Of a stretch of DNA of 64,000 nt, positions 10,785 to 22,089 are shown piece by piece. Below the pieces are notes generated by a model. It saw nothing but the letters and a program-made list of their open reading frames with translations. It did no database searches and had not been told where the DNA came from. The stretch's first letter is position 1. The number at the start of each line of letters is the position of its first letter. The DNA lies in assembly GCA_032717465.1 (NCBI GenBank), contig CM064713.1, positions 501,501-565,500 on the forward strand, written 5' to 3'. The DNA is from Coenobita brevimanus (taxonomy: Eukaryota; Arthropoda; Malacostraca; Decapoda; Coenobitidae). The position numbers and the translations under genes were made by a program.

Positions 10785-10870
10785 GGCGCCTGGTGGTTTG
10801 GTGGGTAATAAAGGTGCTGCTCCAGTCGAATTGAGCCGGTGAAGGTTTGTATCCAAGGGATGGTTGGGGT
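10785..10870 (+). repeat. tRNA-like sequence, degraded (possible SINE head)
   Basis: GGTGGTTTGGTGGG resembles a tRNA D-arm or A box, and AGGTTTGTATCCAAGG about 50 bases later resembles a T-arm or B box (consensus GGTTCGAATCC). Stem pairing is poor, so this is not a functional tRNA. It may be a tRNA pseudogene or SINE head. Confidence 0.32.
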
Positions 10871-11006
10871 TTATTGCTCACGTAATGCCACTCAGGGATG
10901 AGTGAGGCTGGTCACTTTCATCTTAAATGCCGGGACCAACTTTCCTAGCCTCGGGCTCCTACGCTTCTCACGGGGCAACGTAGGATTGGATGATGGGTAG
11001 ATGGAC

Positions 11007-11008
<2 letters not shown>

Positions 11009-11038
<30 letters not shown>

Positions 11039-11039
11039 T
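11009..11039. repeat. (ATT)n microsatellite
   Basis: About 10 TTA units. The preceding 10871-11008 is unrecognised unique DNA. Confidence 0.93.
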
Positions 11040-11094
11040 TACCGCTAGGCTGCTTGATACACTTGATTAAAAACATCATCATAATGAAAGAGAA

Positions 11095-11965
11095 TATTGA
11101 AGGAAAAGATATGGAGAGAAGGAGGAGGAGGAGGAGGTAAGAACTAAGAAGCAAAAAGATTGTTAATTAGATGATGACACAGAAAAGGAAGGAATAAAGA
11201 ATGGAATAAGGAAAGGAAGCAAGTGAGGGGAATGATGCGGTAATGAGAGAGAGAGAGAGAGAGGTCTGGGGGGAGGGGAGGGGAGTGGCCGGAGGGGGTA
11301 ATAAATCTGTACAGAGGCGACAAGTGCTTGCCATATGACAGTGGAGGGAGGGGAGGGGAGGGGGAGGGGAAAGGGAAGAGAAGGGGGGAGGGGAGGGCAG
11401 GGGGGAAGGGAGGGAAGAGGGAAACAGGCAGGACCGGAGGGAAGAAGAAAGAGACAGTGAGGGAGGGAAAATAAAGGTGGGGAGGGGAGGGAAAAAGAGA
11501 ATAGGGTGGTGGGGGAAGGGAGGGAGGGAGGGAGGGAAGGAAGAGAGAAGAAAGAGAGTGAGATAAGGAAAATTTGATGGAAGGGAAGGAAGGAGAGAGA
11601 TAAAGACAGAAGAAAATGGAAGACAGAGGAAGGAGGAAAAAGGGGAAGGAAAAGGAGAAGGGATAAAAGGAAAGACTGGAGGAAAGAAAGAAGTGAAAAT
11701 AAAAGGAAAGTGGGGAAAGAATTAAGGCAGAGGAGAAGGAAAAAGGAATGGAGGAGGAAAAGGAAGAGGAGAGGAAAATGAGACGAAGCAAGGAAAAAAG
11801 TTGATGATGGGAGGGACGTGAAATTGAAAGAGAGAGAGAGAGAGAGAGAGAGAGAAGGAAATAAGTAAGGAGAAGACAAGGAAAAAGATCAAAGACACGT
11901 TGAGAGAGAGAGAGAGAGAGAAGGAAATAAGTAAGGAGAAGACAAGGAAAAAGATCAGAAGACAC

Positions 11966-12000
<35 letters not shown>
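11095..12000. repeat. Purine-rich block with (GA)n and a duplicated unit
   Basis: Mostly GGGAGG and GGAAAG words. (GA)n occurs at 11246-11263, 11828-11853, 11905-11921 and 11969-12000. A unit of (GA)n plus AAGGAAATAAGTAAGGAGAA plus CACGTTGA occurs twice, at about 11828-11901 and 11902-11968. Confidence 0.88.
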
Positions 12001-12002
<2 letters not shown>

Positions 12003-12466
12003 CACACCTTAGGGGCAGGACACGTTATAAATACCTGGCTTTATAACAACACTATTATTCCCTACACTGTTTGTTCGTCTGTCTGTCTGTATCGTTTTCT
12101 CTCTATCTATCCATCAGTCTATCTCTCTCTCTCTCTCTCTCTCTCTATGTCTTTATTGTTGACTTTATTGGTAAGACCTTAGGGAGTTTCTTAATTCCTC
12201 TTCTGAAGTGATTTATTTTCTTTATTGTCTAGTCTGTTAATTAACCCATTTATCTTTGCATTGCTTTATTTACTGTTGCCCTTACCCTTAATACCGTTGC
12301 CCTTACCCTTAGTACTGTTGCCCTTAACCCTCTCATGCTGGGGCAGTTCTAGTACTATGTCGCAGCTAAAGCCATCAGTCTTTATATTTTATCCAGGTTT
12401 CTTTATTGCAGATTTTATTGAATTTGTGTCGGAGCTTGTGGGATGGTCGATAAAAAACATTGTCTA

Positions 12467-12469
<3 letters not shown>
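12001..12469. other. Spacer with small repeats
   Basis: (TC)n at 12122-12148, and a 21-bp unit containing TTGCCCTTACCCTTA repeated about three times at 12276-12330. It resembles but is not arthropod telomeric (TTAGG)n. No gene is seen. Confidence 0.65.
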
Positions 12470-12517
<48 letters not shown>

Positions 12518-12663
12518 GGTTGTTGCTTGTAGGAGGTGAGAGGAATGATGCATTTTATGAGAAAGAAAGAGAGAGAGAGAGAGAGAGAGCTGTCTGTCGC
12601 TGTCTTTTACTTTCTTTGTCTGTTGTCCCTACAGGTAAGATGCATGATGGAGATGAACTGTTG

Positions 12664-12699
<36 letters not shown>

Positions 12700-12852
12700 G
12701 CTTGAGGGCGGGATTAGGGATATATGGGACCTACTGTGGGAGTTATGGCCTGTGAGGATTTATGAGTGGCTGTGTGGATGACAAGGAGGGATTGTGTGTG
12801 TTTGTGTGTCCATGTAGGATTTGAGAGAGCGCGAGAGAGAGAGAGAGAATTT

Positions 12853-12920
<68 letters not shown>
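12470..12920. repeat. SSR cluster: (GT)n, (GA)n, (TC)n, (GT)n
   Basis: (GT)n 12470-12515, (GA)n 12566-12588, (TC)n 12668-12696, (GA)n 12835-12849, (GT)n 12855-12920. Confidence 0.93.
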
Positions 12921-12922
<2 letters not shown>

Positions 12923-13620
12923 ATTGAGTTGTAAATAATTAACATATTCGCCTCTGGGAGATCTTTTTCATTGTAATAAAATCAACAGACACTCGCCAGA
13001 ATTAAGTACAGTCATTCCTCTGCTGAAGGAACTAAGATTTTTTTTTTTTACCCCTTTACTCTCTTAGGTAATTAGTTTCATCTATCGTTAGCCACAATGA
13101 TGCAAAGTTGGTGCTCAGGCTGATAGGGTTAAGAAAGGAAGGGGGAGAATACTGATTTGATGTTGACAGTGAGTGGTGGTATGGTGGCCAGGTGTACATC
13201 AGTATCACCATTAGGTACATATTTAGTGCAACAGTGGCAGGTGACTTACGATACCGACTGAAATAAGTGAGACTGATCCTTGACCCAGATGTGCACAGGA
13301 AGGAGTGATAAGCTGGAGAGTAACCATATCCGTGAAGTTCCCTGAAAGCTGTAATCATCAATGGGAAACGTCCGCCGAAAAATTAACAATATGACAAAGA
13401 TAGTATTGGTAAAGTAACCCTGTAATTGTGATGCGTTTGGTCCGCAGATAGCAATAGGGGAAGCTTCTGTTTGAGACTCGTGAAGGAAAAATTTGTGGTG
13501 GAGACTTGCGGAAAAGATATCAAGCCTACAGAGAAGGTCCCGGAGGCCAGATTTTTAAGTACAGATGCCGAATGAGAAGCAACCTTTCTATCAACTCGGC
13601 CATCACCTCTCCCTTCCCGT
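12921..13620. other. Unique spacer
   Basis: Ordinary complexity with a T-tract near 13038-13050. Open frames of 85-101 residues on the minus strand have no recognisable domain or splice context. Confidence 0.45.
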
Positions 13621-13870
13621 GTATCCAGGTATCTATCCACTCATCCATCTTTCCTTATAGACTAATCCGTCTGTCTACCCATTTGCCTGTCAGTCCACCC
13701 ATCTCTCCATTTTTACCAATACCCACAGGTCCGTCCATCTGTTTGTGTTTCCTTCCATCCATTCACCTAACATTACCTATCTCTTTCATTCATCCACGCG
13801 TCTACCTACCAGCCTACCTACCTATCTGTCTACCTAACTGCTTGTCAATCTCTCTTTCTAACACTAACAT
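13621..13870. repeat. Degenerate (CCAT)n/(CTAC)n
   Basis: Runs of ATCCATCC, CTACC and GTCTAC words, considerably decayed. Confidence 0.7.
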
Positions 13871-14160
13871 TTGTTTCAGCGCAGAACTTTTCCTCCAGGA
13901 TGACTGACCTATCTTTCACAAGTCAAACTCATATACATCACAAAGCTTACCCAAACTAACCAAAACTTACCAATATTAATCAAAAATTTTAGAATAACCT
14001 AACTATCACGAAAGGTGCATGCCAAAGAAAAACGTGACGGGTGCGAACTCCCCTCCAAAACCCACCCATCAGATTTCAGCCTCTCCTACACATTTCCAAA
14101 GGTTAAGCACCAAATTCTCGTAATTTCAAAACTTACCTATCCTACACTTTCATGACAGAA

Positions 14161-14960
14161 AATGACCCCCACAGTATGACAGTAAAGGCTAGTGTTTGGT
14201 GGCGGGCGCCAGGCTGGCTGCCGTAAAATAACTGGTCCCTCAGTAATGCAGTGATTCAGTAACTCAGTCAGTGACACTGGTATTTCTAGGCTGGCCCTTG
14301 GGAACGTTCAGCAGTAATGATGATGTTAATGATGAACCAGTCCTGTGGAGCAGTCAACGAACTGCAGTCCATTGTGGGTAGGCTGTGGCTGTGTGCTAGG
14401 TGGTGTTGGTAGAGCTGTGGTGATGGCATCGTCCCTTCATCGTGAGCCCGGTGAAGCTGATGGGCCTGCTGGGGACGTCTGGACTATAGAGCCCTCTGTC
14501 CGTGCCTGGTCCTGTAGGGTCTGTTTATCCCTGACAGACCGAACTCCGTAACACTGGTTGGCTGGGTAGCAGGACTGACGGGCAGTTGTCGAGCTGCTGT
14601 CACTTACGTGGCACCAGAATCCCAGCCAGAGAGCAGTCTCTGGGTCAGCCCAGGACAGCTTGGCCCTTCCATGACCTCTTCCAGTGGGATAGGAGAGAGG
14701 AGTACGCTGAGAGGCCGTCCGATTCCGCTATTGTGATCACCGCCTTCGGCCAGGGGTGGCGGGTGCCACTGTACCGAGGGCTGAAGACACCCCTGTCTGT
14801 GTACGGGGCAAGGGACGTACACAAGGTATGCCATCCTCTGCCAGCCTCCCTGAACACTTTCTGAAAATGCAGGTGCGCCTCTGGACAGGGACATCAGCAT
14901 TAGAGGGAGTAATAACTGGTGGTTAGTGAGCAAGTGATCTATGCAGTGTGCGAGCACCCC
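14161..14960. other. GC-richer island with ordinary complexity
   Basis: Higher in G and C than its surroundings and free of SSRs for about 800 bp, which is unusual in this window. It contains the only candidate coding exon outside mobile elements. 13871-14160 before it is AT-rich and unrecognised. Confidence 0.5.
14654..14825 (+). CDS. Candidate internal exon, unidentified protein (low confidence)
   Basis: An open frame reads through 14586-14864. Inside it, a possible acceptor (CAGCCCAG before 14654) and a possible donor (AAG then GTATGC at 14826) bound about 57 codons, including the residues HDLFQWDRREEYAERPSDSA and, later, GWRVPLYRGLKTPLSVYGA. The composition is mixed (aromatic, charged and aliphatic residues) and third positions are often G or C. 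This is unlike the repeat-derived frames elsewhere. The last codon is completed exactly at the donor. I do not recognise the family, and neither neighbouring exons nor a start codon could be placed. It could also be chance or a fragment of an old element. Confidence 0.3.
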
Positions 14961-15562
14961 TTCTCGAGGCTTTCTCCTGCGGCTTCAAAGCCTCACTTTT
15001 AACATAATCCTAGGTCCCAATAAAAAGGGGCTGATTGCAATATCTTTCGAAAAATTTGTGGAAACTTTGAGATAGCAAAACTGATAATCTGCAAATTCAG
15101 TACAGCTTCTTGTAATAAAACTGGTACAAAAATGCAACTTAAACGCAGGACCATGAGAGCCGTGGTATGGGCCACCGATAAATATTACCGGAGTGAAGCA
15201 CCTTGCGTCCGAGAAATAAACCTAAGCCGTAGCGGACTGGATGGGCCGCGCCAAGAGATGCACCGTATCTTGAATGTGGTGAAAGGAAGTTGTAATTCAC
15301 GTATAATTTAAGACGAAAAAATTATTAGTCATCAGTAGACTTAGTCCTTTCACAATGACGAGTTATTTAAGCTGAGAAAAAATTGGTGGGAGTTGGAAAG
15401 AATTGAAAAAAATAATAATAATTGCCATCATACAGAACAGTTGAGGATGGATTTTAGAAAACACGAGGGGTTTCTTCTTAACTGAGTAAAATCGTCTGGT
15501 GGTAGGATAGAATAAAATAGTTGTCGTAGTGAAGAGTTATTTGTGCTTCACCTTGAATGACT
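14961..15562. other. Unique spacer
   Basis: No repeat family or gene is recognised. Confidence 0.45.
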
Positions 15563-15602
<40 letters not shown>

Positions 15603-15760
15603 AGTTTCAATCCGACTAGTTCGAAGGCGTCTTTTTTTTTTTTCTTTTCGTCCTTCAAACTCTTCTTTTCCACGTAATACCCGTTGCATTGAAGGGTCCA
15701 ATAAAGCCTGTATCTCTATCTTTATCTGTGTCTGTCTGTCTGTCTATCTATGCATATCGT
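15563..15760. repeat. (GT)n and (TCTG/TATC)n
   Basis: (GT)n 15565-15600, T-tract near 15632-15644, and CTGT/CTAT tetranucleotides 15715-15755. Confidence 0.88.
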
Positions 15761-15841
15761 TTGGTCTGAAAGTCTCTTTGAACCTGAAGAAAATTGAGGA
15801 TTGCAAGAAAAGACTTTAACAGATGTCACAGTACTGGAGGA

Positions 15842-15845
<4 letters not shown>

Positions 15846-15905
<60 letters not shown>

Positions 15906-16082
15906 ATCCTTAGCTCCGTTCCTACTGTCCTCTTGAAATTCCCTTACATATTCCATGTTTTCCCTATTGGCTTTTTTCTCCCATTTATTTTCCTCATGCA
16001 TCCACCTTCTTCTGTTATATCTCCTCTTATCGTCCACTTCTTTCTCAGTTTTTTCCTTCTCGTTATTATTTTGTCTGTCATG

Positions 16083-16125
<43 letters not shown>

Positions 16126-16460
16126 CCTTCCTTCCTTCCTTTCCCCTCTTTCTTCCATTCATTCCTCCCTCCCTCATTTTCACCATTCCCATCCCTCCTT
16201 CCATCCACTTTTCTCTTTTTCCCTCTCTTTTCTCTGTCTCCGTTTCTCACTTTCCGCCGCCTTCCCTCCATCCTGTCATTTCCCTTTCTTCCATCCATTC
16301 TTCTGTCCTCTCCCTCTGCATATCTCTTTCCCTTTCTCCATGCTCGCTCTTCTTTCCTTCCCGTCTTTCCATCCATCCACCCCTCTCTCCTTTCCTCCCT
16401 TCTCCATTCCCCCCTTCCCCCTTGCCCTCCCTCCCCCATTCTCCCTTTTCCCCTGTGCTC
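15846..16460. repeat. Pyrimidine-rich block
   Basis: (TC)n at 15846-15902 and 16085-16123, then CCTTCC/CCATCC low complexity. The strand bias flips to purine-rich at about 16600, giving a large potential inverted arrangement. Confidence 0.9.
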
Positions 16461-16599
16461 TTATTTACGACCTCAACATTTGCCAAGCGCTTGCACAGTT
16501 CGCCTGCAATTGATCGCCTGGTTGCACACTGGGCCAATTTATGATGCCTATAGATAATATCACGTGTATACAGGCGGCTTTTTTGGCTAGGGCGGGGGG

Positions 16600-18940
16600 T
16601 TGGCGGGGTCCAGAGGCAGGGAGGAGGGTGGGGGGAAGAGATTGAGAGGTGGAAGGAGGGGAGAGGGTGTGGGGAGGAGATTGAGAGGTGGAAGGAAGGG
16701 AGGGGAGGAAGGGAAGGAGTGATTGAGAGATGGGCGAAAGGATGGAAAGGAGTAAGGTATTGAGGCATGAGTGAAAGGAAGGAAAGGAAGAAGGGAAGGG
16801 GAAAGAGACTGAGAGGTGGAAGGGAGGGAGAGGATGAGGGGGGAGGAAGGATTGAGAAGTGGAAGGAATGGAGGGGAGGAAGGGAAGGAATGATTGAGAG
16901 ATGGGCGAAAGGAGGGAAAAGAGTAAGGTATTGAGGCATGAGTGACTGGAGGGAAAAGAAGAAAGGAAGAGGAAAGAGATTGAGAAGTGGAAGGAAGGAA
17001 GGAAGGGAGAGGGGGAAGGAAAGGAATGCTTGAGAGATGGGTGAATGGAAGGAAAGGCGTAAAGGTGGAAATTATTGAGGCATGAGTGAAGGAAGGAAAA
17101 GGAAGAGAAAAGAAGGGAAGAGAGAGCAGGAAGTGAGAAATGAAGGAAAGAAAAGGAGGAAGGGAAGGAATGATTGAGATGGGTGAAAGAAAGGAAAGGA
17201 GTAAGGGTGGAAATTATTGAGGTGCGAGTGAAGAGTAGGAAAGGAAGGGAAAGGAGGAAAGGAAGGAATGACTGAAGGATCGATGAAGGAAGGAAAGGGC
17301 ATTAGCAGAGGGATGGTGAGAGAAGGAAGGGAGGAAGTGAAGGAGTGATGAGGGATGAGTGAAGGATGGGAAGGAAAGGGGGGAAGAAATTACTGAAGGA
17401 AGAAAAGGAAGGGAAAAGGAGTGATGATAAAAGTAAGAAAGGAAGGAAAGGAGATTAATGGATGAATGAAGGAAAGGGCAGGAGGAAGGAAAGAGGTGAT
17501 TGAGAGGTGGGCGAAAGAAAGGCTAGGAGTAAGGATGAATGAATGAAGTGAGGGAAGCGGAAGGGAAAGGAAGAAAGGAAGAGGGATAGAGGAACTGAGG
17601 GATGAATGAAGGAAGAGAGGCAAGGAATGATGGAGGAGGAAAGGCGAGGAAAGAGAAACTGAGGAAAGAATGATGGAAGGGACGGGAGGGAGGGAAGAAA
17701 GGATTGGAGGATCGGTGACGGAAGGGAAGGATGGTGGAATGGGGAGAGGGAGGGAAAGATCGAGGAATGGAGGAAGAAGAGAGAGAATGATAATGGGAGA
17801 AGAGGGAGGGAAAGAATAAAGATTGAAGGATGGATGAAGGAAGGGAAAGGAATTGGTATAATGAAAGAAGGGAAGGGAAGGAACGATTGAGGGATGGGTG
17901 AAGGAAAAGAAGGGAGTTATATGGAAGGAATGGGAGAAGTATGGAGGTAGGAGAGAGAAGGGAAGAGTGGGGAACAGAGGAAAAGGAGGGAGGGAGAGAG
18001 AGGAATGAAAAAACAGAGGAGAGTGAGGATGGAAAGAAAGGCGAAGGGAGGAGAGGGAAGTGAGAAAAGAGAAGAGGTAGGGAGGGGAGGGAAGAGAGAA
18101 AATGCGAATGAAAAACAAAAGATATTGGAAGAAAGCAATGTTTGTGGATAAGAGAGGAAAAAGAAGGAAAAAAAAGAATGGAAGGAAGGACCGTTGATAG
18201 GGGAGAAGGACAAGAAAGGAGAATTGGAAGGATATACGAAAAATGAGAAAACAAGGAAATAGGAAGAAAGAGGGAGAGGAAAAAAGGAGGGGAAAGAGGG
18301 TAGGGGAGAGAGAAGGAGTAAGAGAGCGTGTGAAACGAGGGGAAGTTTGGAAAAGAGGAGAAGGGTGAGGGCGAGAGAGACAGTCACTTAAGTACTGAAG
18401 GACTGAAGAGAGGAAAGTGGAGGGGAGAGAGAGAAGTGAGGAAAGGAATAAAGAGACAGGGAAGGAACGAGAAAAAGAGAGTAAGACAGGATATGGGAGA
18501 AGAAAAAATAAAGAAAGAACAAATGGGAAAGAGGAAAGGGAAGAAGCAAGCAAGGAAAATAGGGAAATGAAATGAGGAATAAAGAACGGACAGTGAGATG
18601 GGAAAGAAAGACGAAGAAAATGGAAAGGAGAGATGGAGGGAGCTTGTGAAAAGGGAGGAAAGAGGAAGAGAAGGGAGGAATAAGGGAGAGGGAGGAATAA
18701 GGGAGAGGGAGGAATAAGGGAGAGGGAGGACAGAGGGGAAGCAAAGTAAACAGGGAAGGAGAGAAAGAGGGAGTTTGTGAGAGGAGAAGAAAGATGATGA
18801 GATGGAAGGAAGATGAAGAAGGGGAGAGAGAGAGAGAGAGAGTTAAAACGGCAGATAGAGAAAAGGGAAAAAAATGGCAGAGCAAGAGAGAGAAAACACA
18901 CCCAAAAAATGATAGGCAGAGTGATAGGGGAAATAATATA
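16600..18940. repeat. 2.3-kb purine-rich block with higher-order units
   Basis: The plus strand is GGAAGG, GAAAGG and GAGGGA for over 2 kb. In the left part a longer motif containing GATTGAGAGATGGGCGAAAG recurs near 16721, 16892, 17029, 17172 and 17498, followed each time by an AGGAGTAAGG word. GAGGCATGAGTGA is also present in several. Units are therefore about 137-171 bp early on. An 18-bp GGGAGAGGGAGGAATAA subrepeat lies at 18670-18735. A long minus-strand frame is Ser/Phe/Leu/Pro low complexity, not a gene. Confidence 0.88.
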
Positions 18941-18984
18941 TGAATAAGAGAAATAAACAGGAAAAGATGCAGATGAAAGAAGGA

Positions 18985-19720
18985 GAAGACTGTAGCACTC
19001 TCTTTCCTTCCCTCTCCCTCTCTTTATTTTTTTTTTTCCTCTCTCATATCTTTGACTTTGTAGACGAAAAGAGAGAGATGAAAAAAAAAGACAAATTGAT
19101 TCTGGAAAGGGTGTATCTTACCTCTTTTCTTCCTCTCTTCCTTTTTCCTTCCGTCCTTTCTTCCTTTCTTCCCTCCTTCCTTTCTTCCTTTTCTCCTCAC
19201 TTCTCTTGACAAACTAAAGACGAAATAAAAAGAGGAATGAATGATAACAGACAGAGACGGAGGAGGTTGAAGTAGGTTATGAGGATGCTGTAATATTCCT
19301 TCTTTCCTTCATGCTTTCTTAATCATTTCCCCCTCCCTCCCTCCCTCGCCCCTTCCCTCTTTTCTTTTTTCCTTCCTTCCTTCTTTTCTTTCCCTCCTTC
19401 CTTCCTTCGCTCTTTTCTTCCCTCTTTCCTTCCTTCTTTCCGTCTTCTTACTTTTTTGACGGATCTAAATATAAAACAAACAGCGCATTGTAAGATATGA
19501 GACAGACGAGAATTAAAAGAAAGAACAGCATAGCGAAAGAGTAATGCTCATCTTTCCCTGACATTTTCTTCCTTCCCTCCCCTTCCTTTCTTCCTTCCCT
19601 CCCCTTCCTTTCTTCCTTCTTCCCTTCCTTCCTCAACACTTCCTTCCTTCCTTCTTTTCTTAACACTTCCATCCTTCCTGTATCTTTCAGTTTTTCATTC
19701 TCCCTCCCCCCCCTCATTTT
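18985..19720. repeat. CTTCC-rich tracts in mixed DNA
   Basis: (CCTT)/(CTTC) runs at about 19115-19205, 19330-19450 and 19565-19690, separated by AT-richer segments. Confidence 0.8.
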
Positions 19721-19759
19721 CATCCTTCCAGAATCGTTCGTTCTTTCCCTTATTCCTTC

Positions 19760-20232
19760 CGCCTGTCTTCTTGGAGCCTTCCTTCCTTTCTACCTCTCTC
19801 CCTCCATCCCCTTCTCATCTCGTCTTTTTCCCCCTTCCTTCTTTCGTTTCTTCCTGCTCTGTCTCCCTCCCTCGCTCCTTCCATCCATCCATCCATCCAT
19901 CCATCCATCCATCCATCCATCCATCCACCCACCCTCCCTCTCTTCCTTCCTTCCTTCGTTTCTTCCTGCCGTGTCTCCCTCCCTCCCTCCATCCATCCAT
20001 CCGTCCATCCATCCATCCATCCATCCATCCATCCACCCTTCCTCTCTTGCTTCCTTCCTTCCCTCCATCCTTCTTTCGTTTCGTCCTACCCTGTCTCCAT
20101 CCATCCATTCATTCTTCCTTCCTTCCTTCCATCGTTTGTTCCTACCCTGTCTGTCCATCCATCCATCCATCCTTAAATCCATCCATCCTCCCTTCCTTCT
20201 GTCCTTCCTTCCTTCCTTCCTTCCTTCTCACT
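19760..20232. repeat. (CCAT)n/(CTTC)n array with higher-order unit
   Basis: Pure CCAT runs at about 19878-19925, 20000-20035 and 20155-20172 alternate with a segment containing TTTCTTCCTGCYGTGTCTCC, or close variants, that recurs four times. A compound unit of about 60-110 bp has therefore been copied. The minus strand reads Met-Asp-Gly-Trp repeats, which is simply (ATGG)n translated. Confidence 0.9.
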
Positions 20233-20324
20233 CCTCTCTCTCACCACCCCCCTGCTAAGTTACCCAGATGACAGCGACTGAATGAGGTTGTGTCAAGTCA
20301 TAAGTTAGGGCAGGGGCTCGACTG

Positions 20325-20325
20325 T

Positions 20326-20361
<36 letters not shown>

Positions 20362-20412
20362 ACACTGGAATATACTGCTGTTGAGAGAGACAGATAAAGA
20401 GGATTATACTGC

Positions 20413-20443
<31 letters not shown>
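20325..20443. repeat. (GA)n, two tracts
   Basis: (GA)n at 20329-20358 and 20416-20443, each followed by a related short segment (CAACACTGGAATATACTGCT and GGATTATACTGCTAGAG), which suggests local duplication. Confidence 0.9.
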
Positions 20444-20447
<4 letters not shown>

Positions 20448-20491
20448 AAGTCGATTAAAGAAATGGAAAGGAGGTAAGAGTTACACGATAG

Positions 20492-20602
20492 TTAACCCCT
20501 TCAGACCGACAATATCTTTTTCATTTTGCGTCAGTGTATGTCAGATTATTTCACTCAGGAGGTACAGTAGTGACGGCGTTAATAAAGGCTGTATCTGACC
20601 AC
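20492..20602. mobile_element. Family C fragment
   Basis: Begins TTAACCCCTTCAGACCGACA and ends near GACGGCGTTAATAAAGGCT. The GATTATTTCACTCAGGAGG stretch corresponds to the family core in diverged form. Confidence 0.5.
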
Positions 20603-20660
20603 TCCAGTTCAGAATGTTTCGTAACCTGAAGAATATATAAAGTTACATTGGAGTGGTGAT

Positions 20661-20952
20661 TAAAGTTCTCTCTTCCTATCTATCTGTCTAGCTATCTATC
20701 TATGTCTCTCTATCGCTCTATCTATTTATCTCTATCTGTTTGCCTATCTGTCTGTTTACCTATCTGTCTATAACCAGACGCCTCAATACCGTAAGGGTTG
20801 ACCACAAACAAATCGCCTCCATGTTAAAGTTCTCTCTCTCTATCTGTCTGTCTGTAACCAAACTCCTCAATCTCTTTAAGGTGTGGCCACAAACAAATCG
20901 TCCCAATGTCGCCCTATTCCGTGCCATTTCGCTGCCCTTCCCCCAAGTTCAC
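20661..20952 (-). mobile_element. Two tandem LINE 3' ends (minus)
   Basis: Two adjacent minus-sense copies of the LINE terminal block begin with AAAGTTCTCTCT at 20661 and 20825, period about 164. Each has CTATCTGTCTGT tail repeats, then (on plus) a CCAGACGCCTCAAT-like word and GGCCACAAACAAATCG. Copy 2 is more diverged. This implies a tandem duplication after insertion, not two independent insertions. Confidence 0.75.
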
Positions 20953-21029
20953 GGAAGGAATTGACGAAAAATTTGTGTAAAGGGAAAGGAGATGAAAAGG
21001 AAAAGGAAAAAGAGAGTAAGTGACCGAGA

Positions 21030-21288
21030 TGGGAACCTCAAGGGGACTGAAATGGGGACCTGGGGGGCTGAAATGGGGGCCTAGAGGGGCTTGAATGGGG
21101 ACTTAGAGGGAGCTGAAATGGGAACGTAGAGGGAGCTGAAATGGGGACCTAGAGGGAGCTGAAATGGGGACCTAGAGGGGGCTGAAATGGGGACCTTGAA
21201 GGGGCTGAAATGGGGACCTGGGGGGCTGAAATGGGGAGCTAGAGGAGGCTGAAACGGGGACCTAGAGGGGCTGAAATGGGGACGTACA
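21030..21288. repeat. 23-24 bp minisatellite, about 11 copies
   Basis: Unit close to GGGGCTGAAATGGGGACCTA plus GAG. Copies differ at a few positions and some are shortened by loss of the CTAGA part. It could be read in frame on the minus strand as Pro/Phe/Ser repeats but has no gene context. Confidence 0.93.
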
Positions 21289-21417
21289 GGGTGATTCAAA
21301 AAGCGACAGTACCTAGGTCATCAGATGTCACCAGCCATTGACCTAACCCCACCCTTTTGACCCCAAATGACCCCACCAGAGGAAGGAGGTGGGGAGAGGA
21401 TGGGTCAGCATGGTAGA

Positions 21418-21812
21418 AGGATGAGGGAGTGATGGATGGATGAATGGGTGGATGGATAGATGGATGGATGGATGGATAGATGAATGGATGGATGGATGGA
21501 TGGATGGTTGGTTGGTTGGATGGATGGATGGATGGATGGTTGGATGGATGGATGGATGAATGAATGGATGATTGGATGGCTGGATGGTTGGATGGATGGA
21601 TGGATGGATGAATGAATGAATGAATGGATGGTTGGATGGATGGTTGGTTGGATGGATGGATGGTTGGATGGATGGGTGGATGAATGAATGGATGGATGGA
21701 TGGATGGATGGATGGATGGATGGATGGATGGATGGATGGTTGGATGGATGGTTGGATGGTTGGTTGGATGGATGGTTGGATGAATGGTTGGATGGATGGA
21801 TGAATAAATGCC
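21418..21812. repeat. (TGGA)n array with TGGT/TGAA variants
   Basis: About 390 bp of TGGA with clusters of TTGG and TGAA variant units. Met-Asp-Gly-Trp and Ile-His-Pro-Ser readings in different frames are shadows of the tetranucleotide. Confidence 0.95.
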
Positions 21813-21825
21813 ATATGTACATTAT

Positions 21826-21892
21826 TATTACTAACTCTAGACGATTTTATTGAAGGGGTTATGCACAGTCTCTGATAATGCCTTCAGAGGTA
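21826..21892. mobile_element. Family C fragment
   Basis: Contains TAGACGATTTTATTGAAGGG then GTTATGC, i.e. the core fused directly to the terminal AAGGGGTTA word, an internally deleted copy. Confidence 0.5.
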
Positions 21893-21984
21893 AAGGTCCT
21901 TTTGCACTTTAAATAAAATCGCATAATAACAGAGGGGAAATAAAGAAAAACACTGTACTTGATGGTAGTGAATGTGTTAGGATG

Positions 21985-22016
<32 letters not shown>

Positions 22017-22089
22017 ATGGAGAAAAGGGGGGGACATGGAGAGCAAGGAAAGAAATTTAAATGTATGAGAGGAAAAGGTGAAAAGTAAA

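Noticed and set aside
12276..12330. CCCTTACCCTTA repeats as interstitial telomere
   Set aside because: The unit is about 21 bp and does not match (TTAGG)n or (TTAGGG)n.
14345..14551. Open frame upstream of the candidate exon
   Set aside because: It is Gly/Cys/Val-rich, starts at GTG and shows no motif. It could be a neighbouring exon but there is nothing to support it.
17390..18901. A 503-codon open frame on the minus strand
   Set aside because: It is Ser/Phe/Leu/Pro low complexity from a purine-rich strand with very few stop-compatible codons. No domain, start context or complexity is consistent with a gene.
19760..21812. Met-Asp-Gly-Trp and Ile-His-Pro-Ser repeat proteins
   Set aside because: They are all reading frames of (ATGG)n/(CCAT)n and occur on both strands at once.
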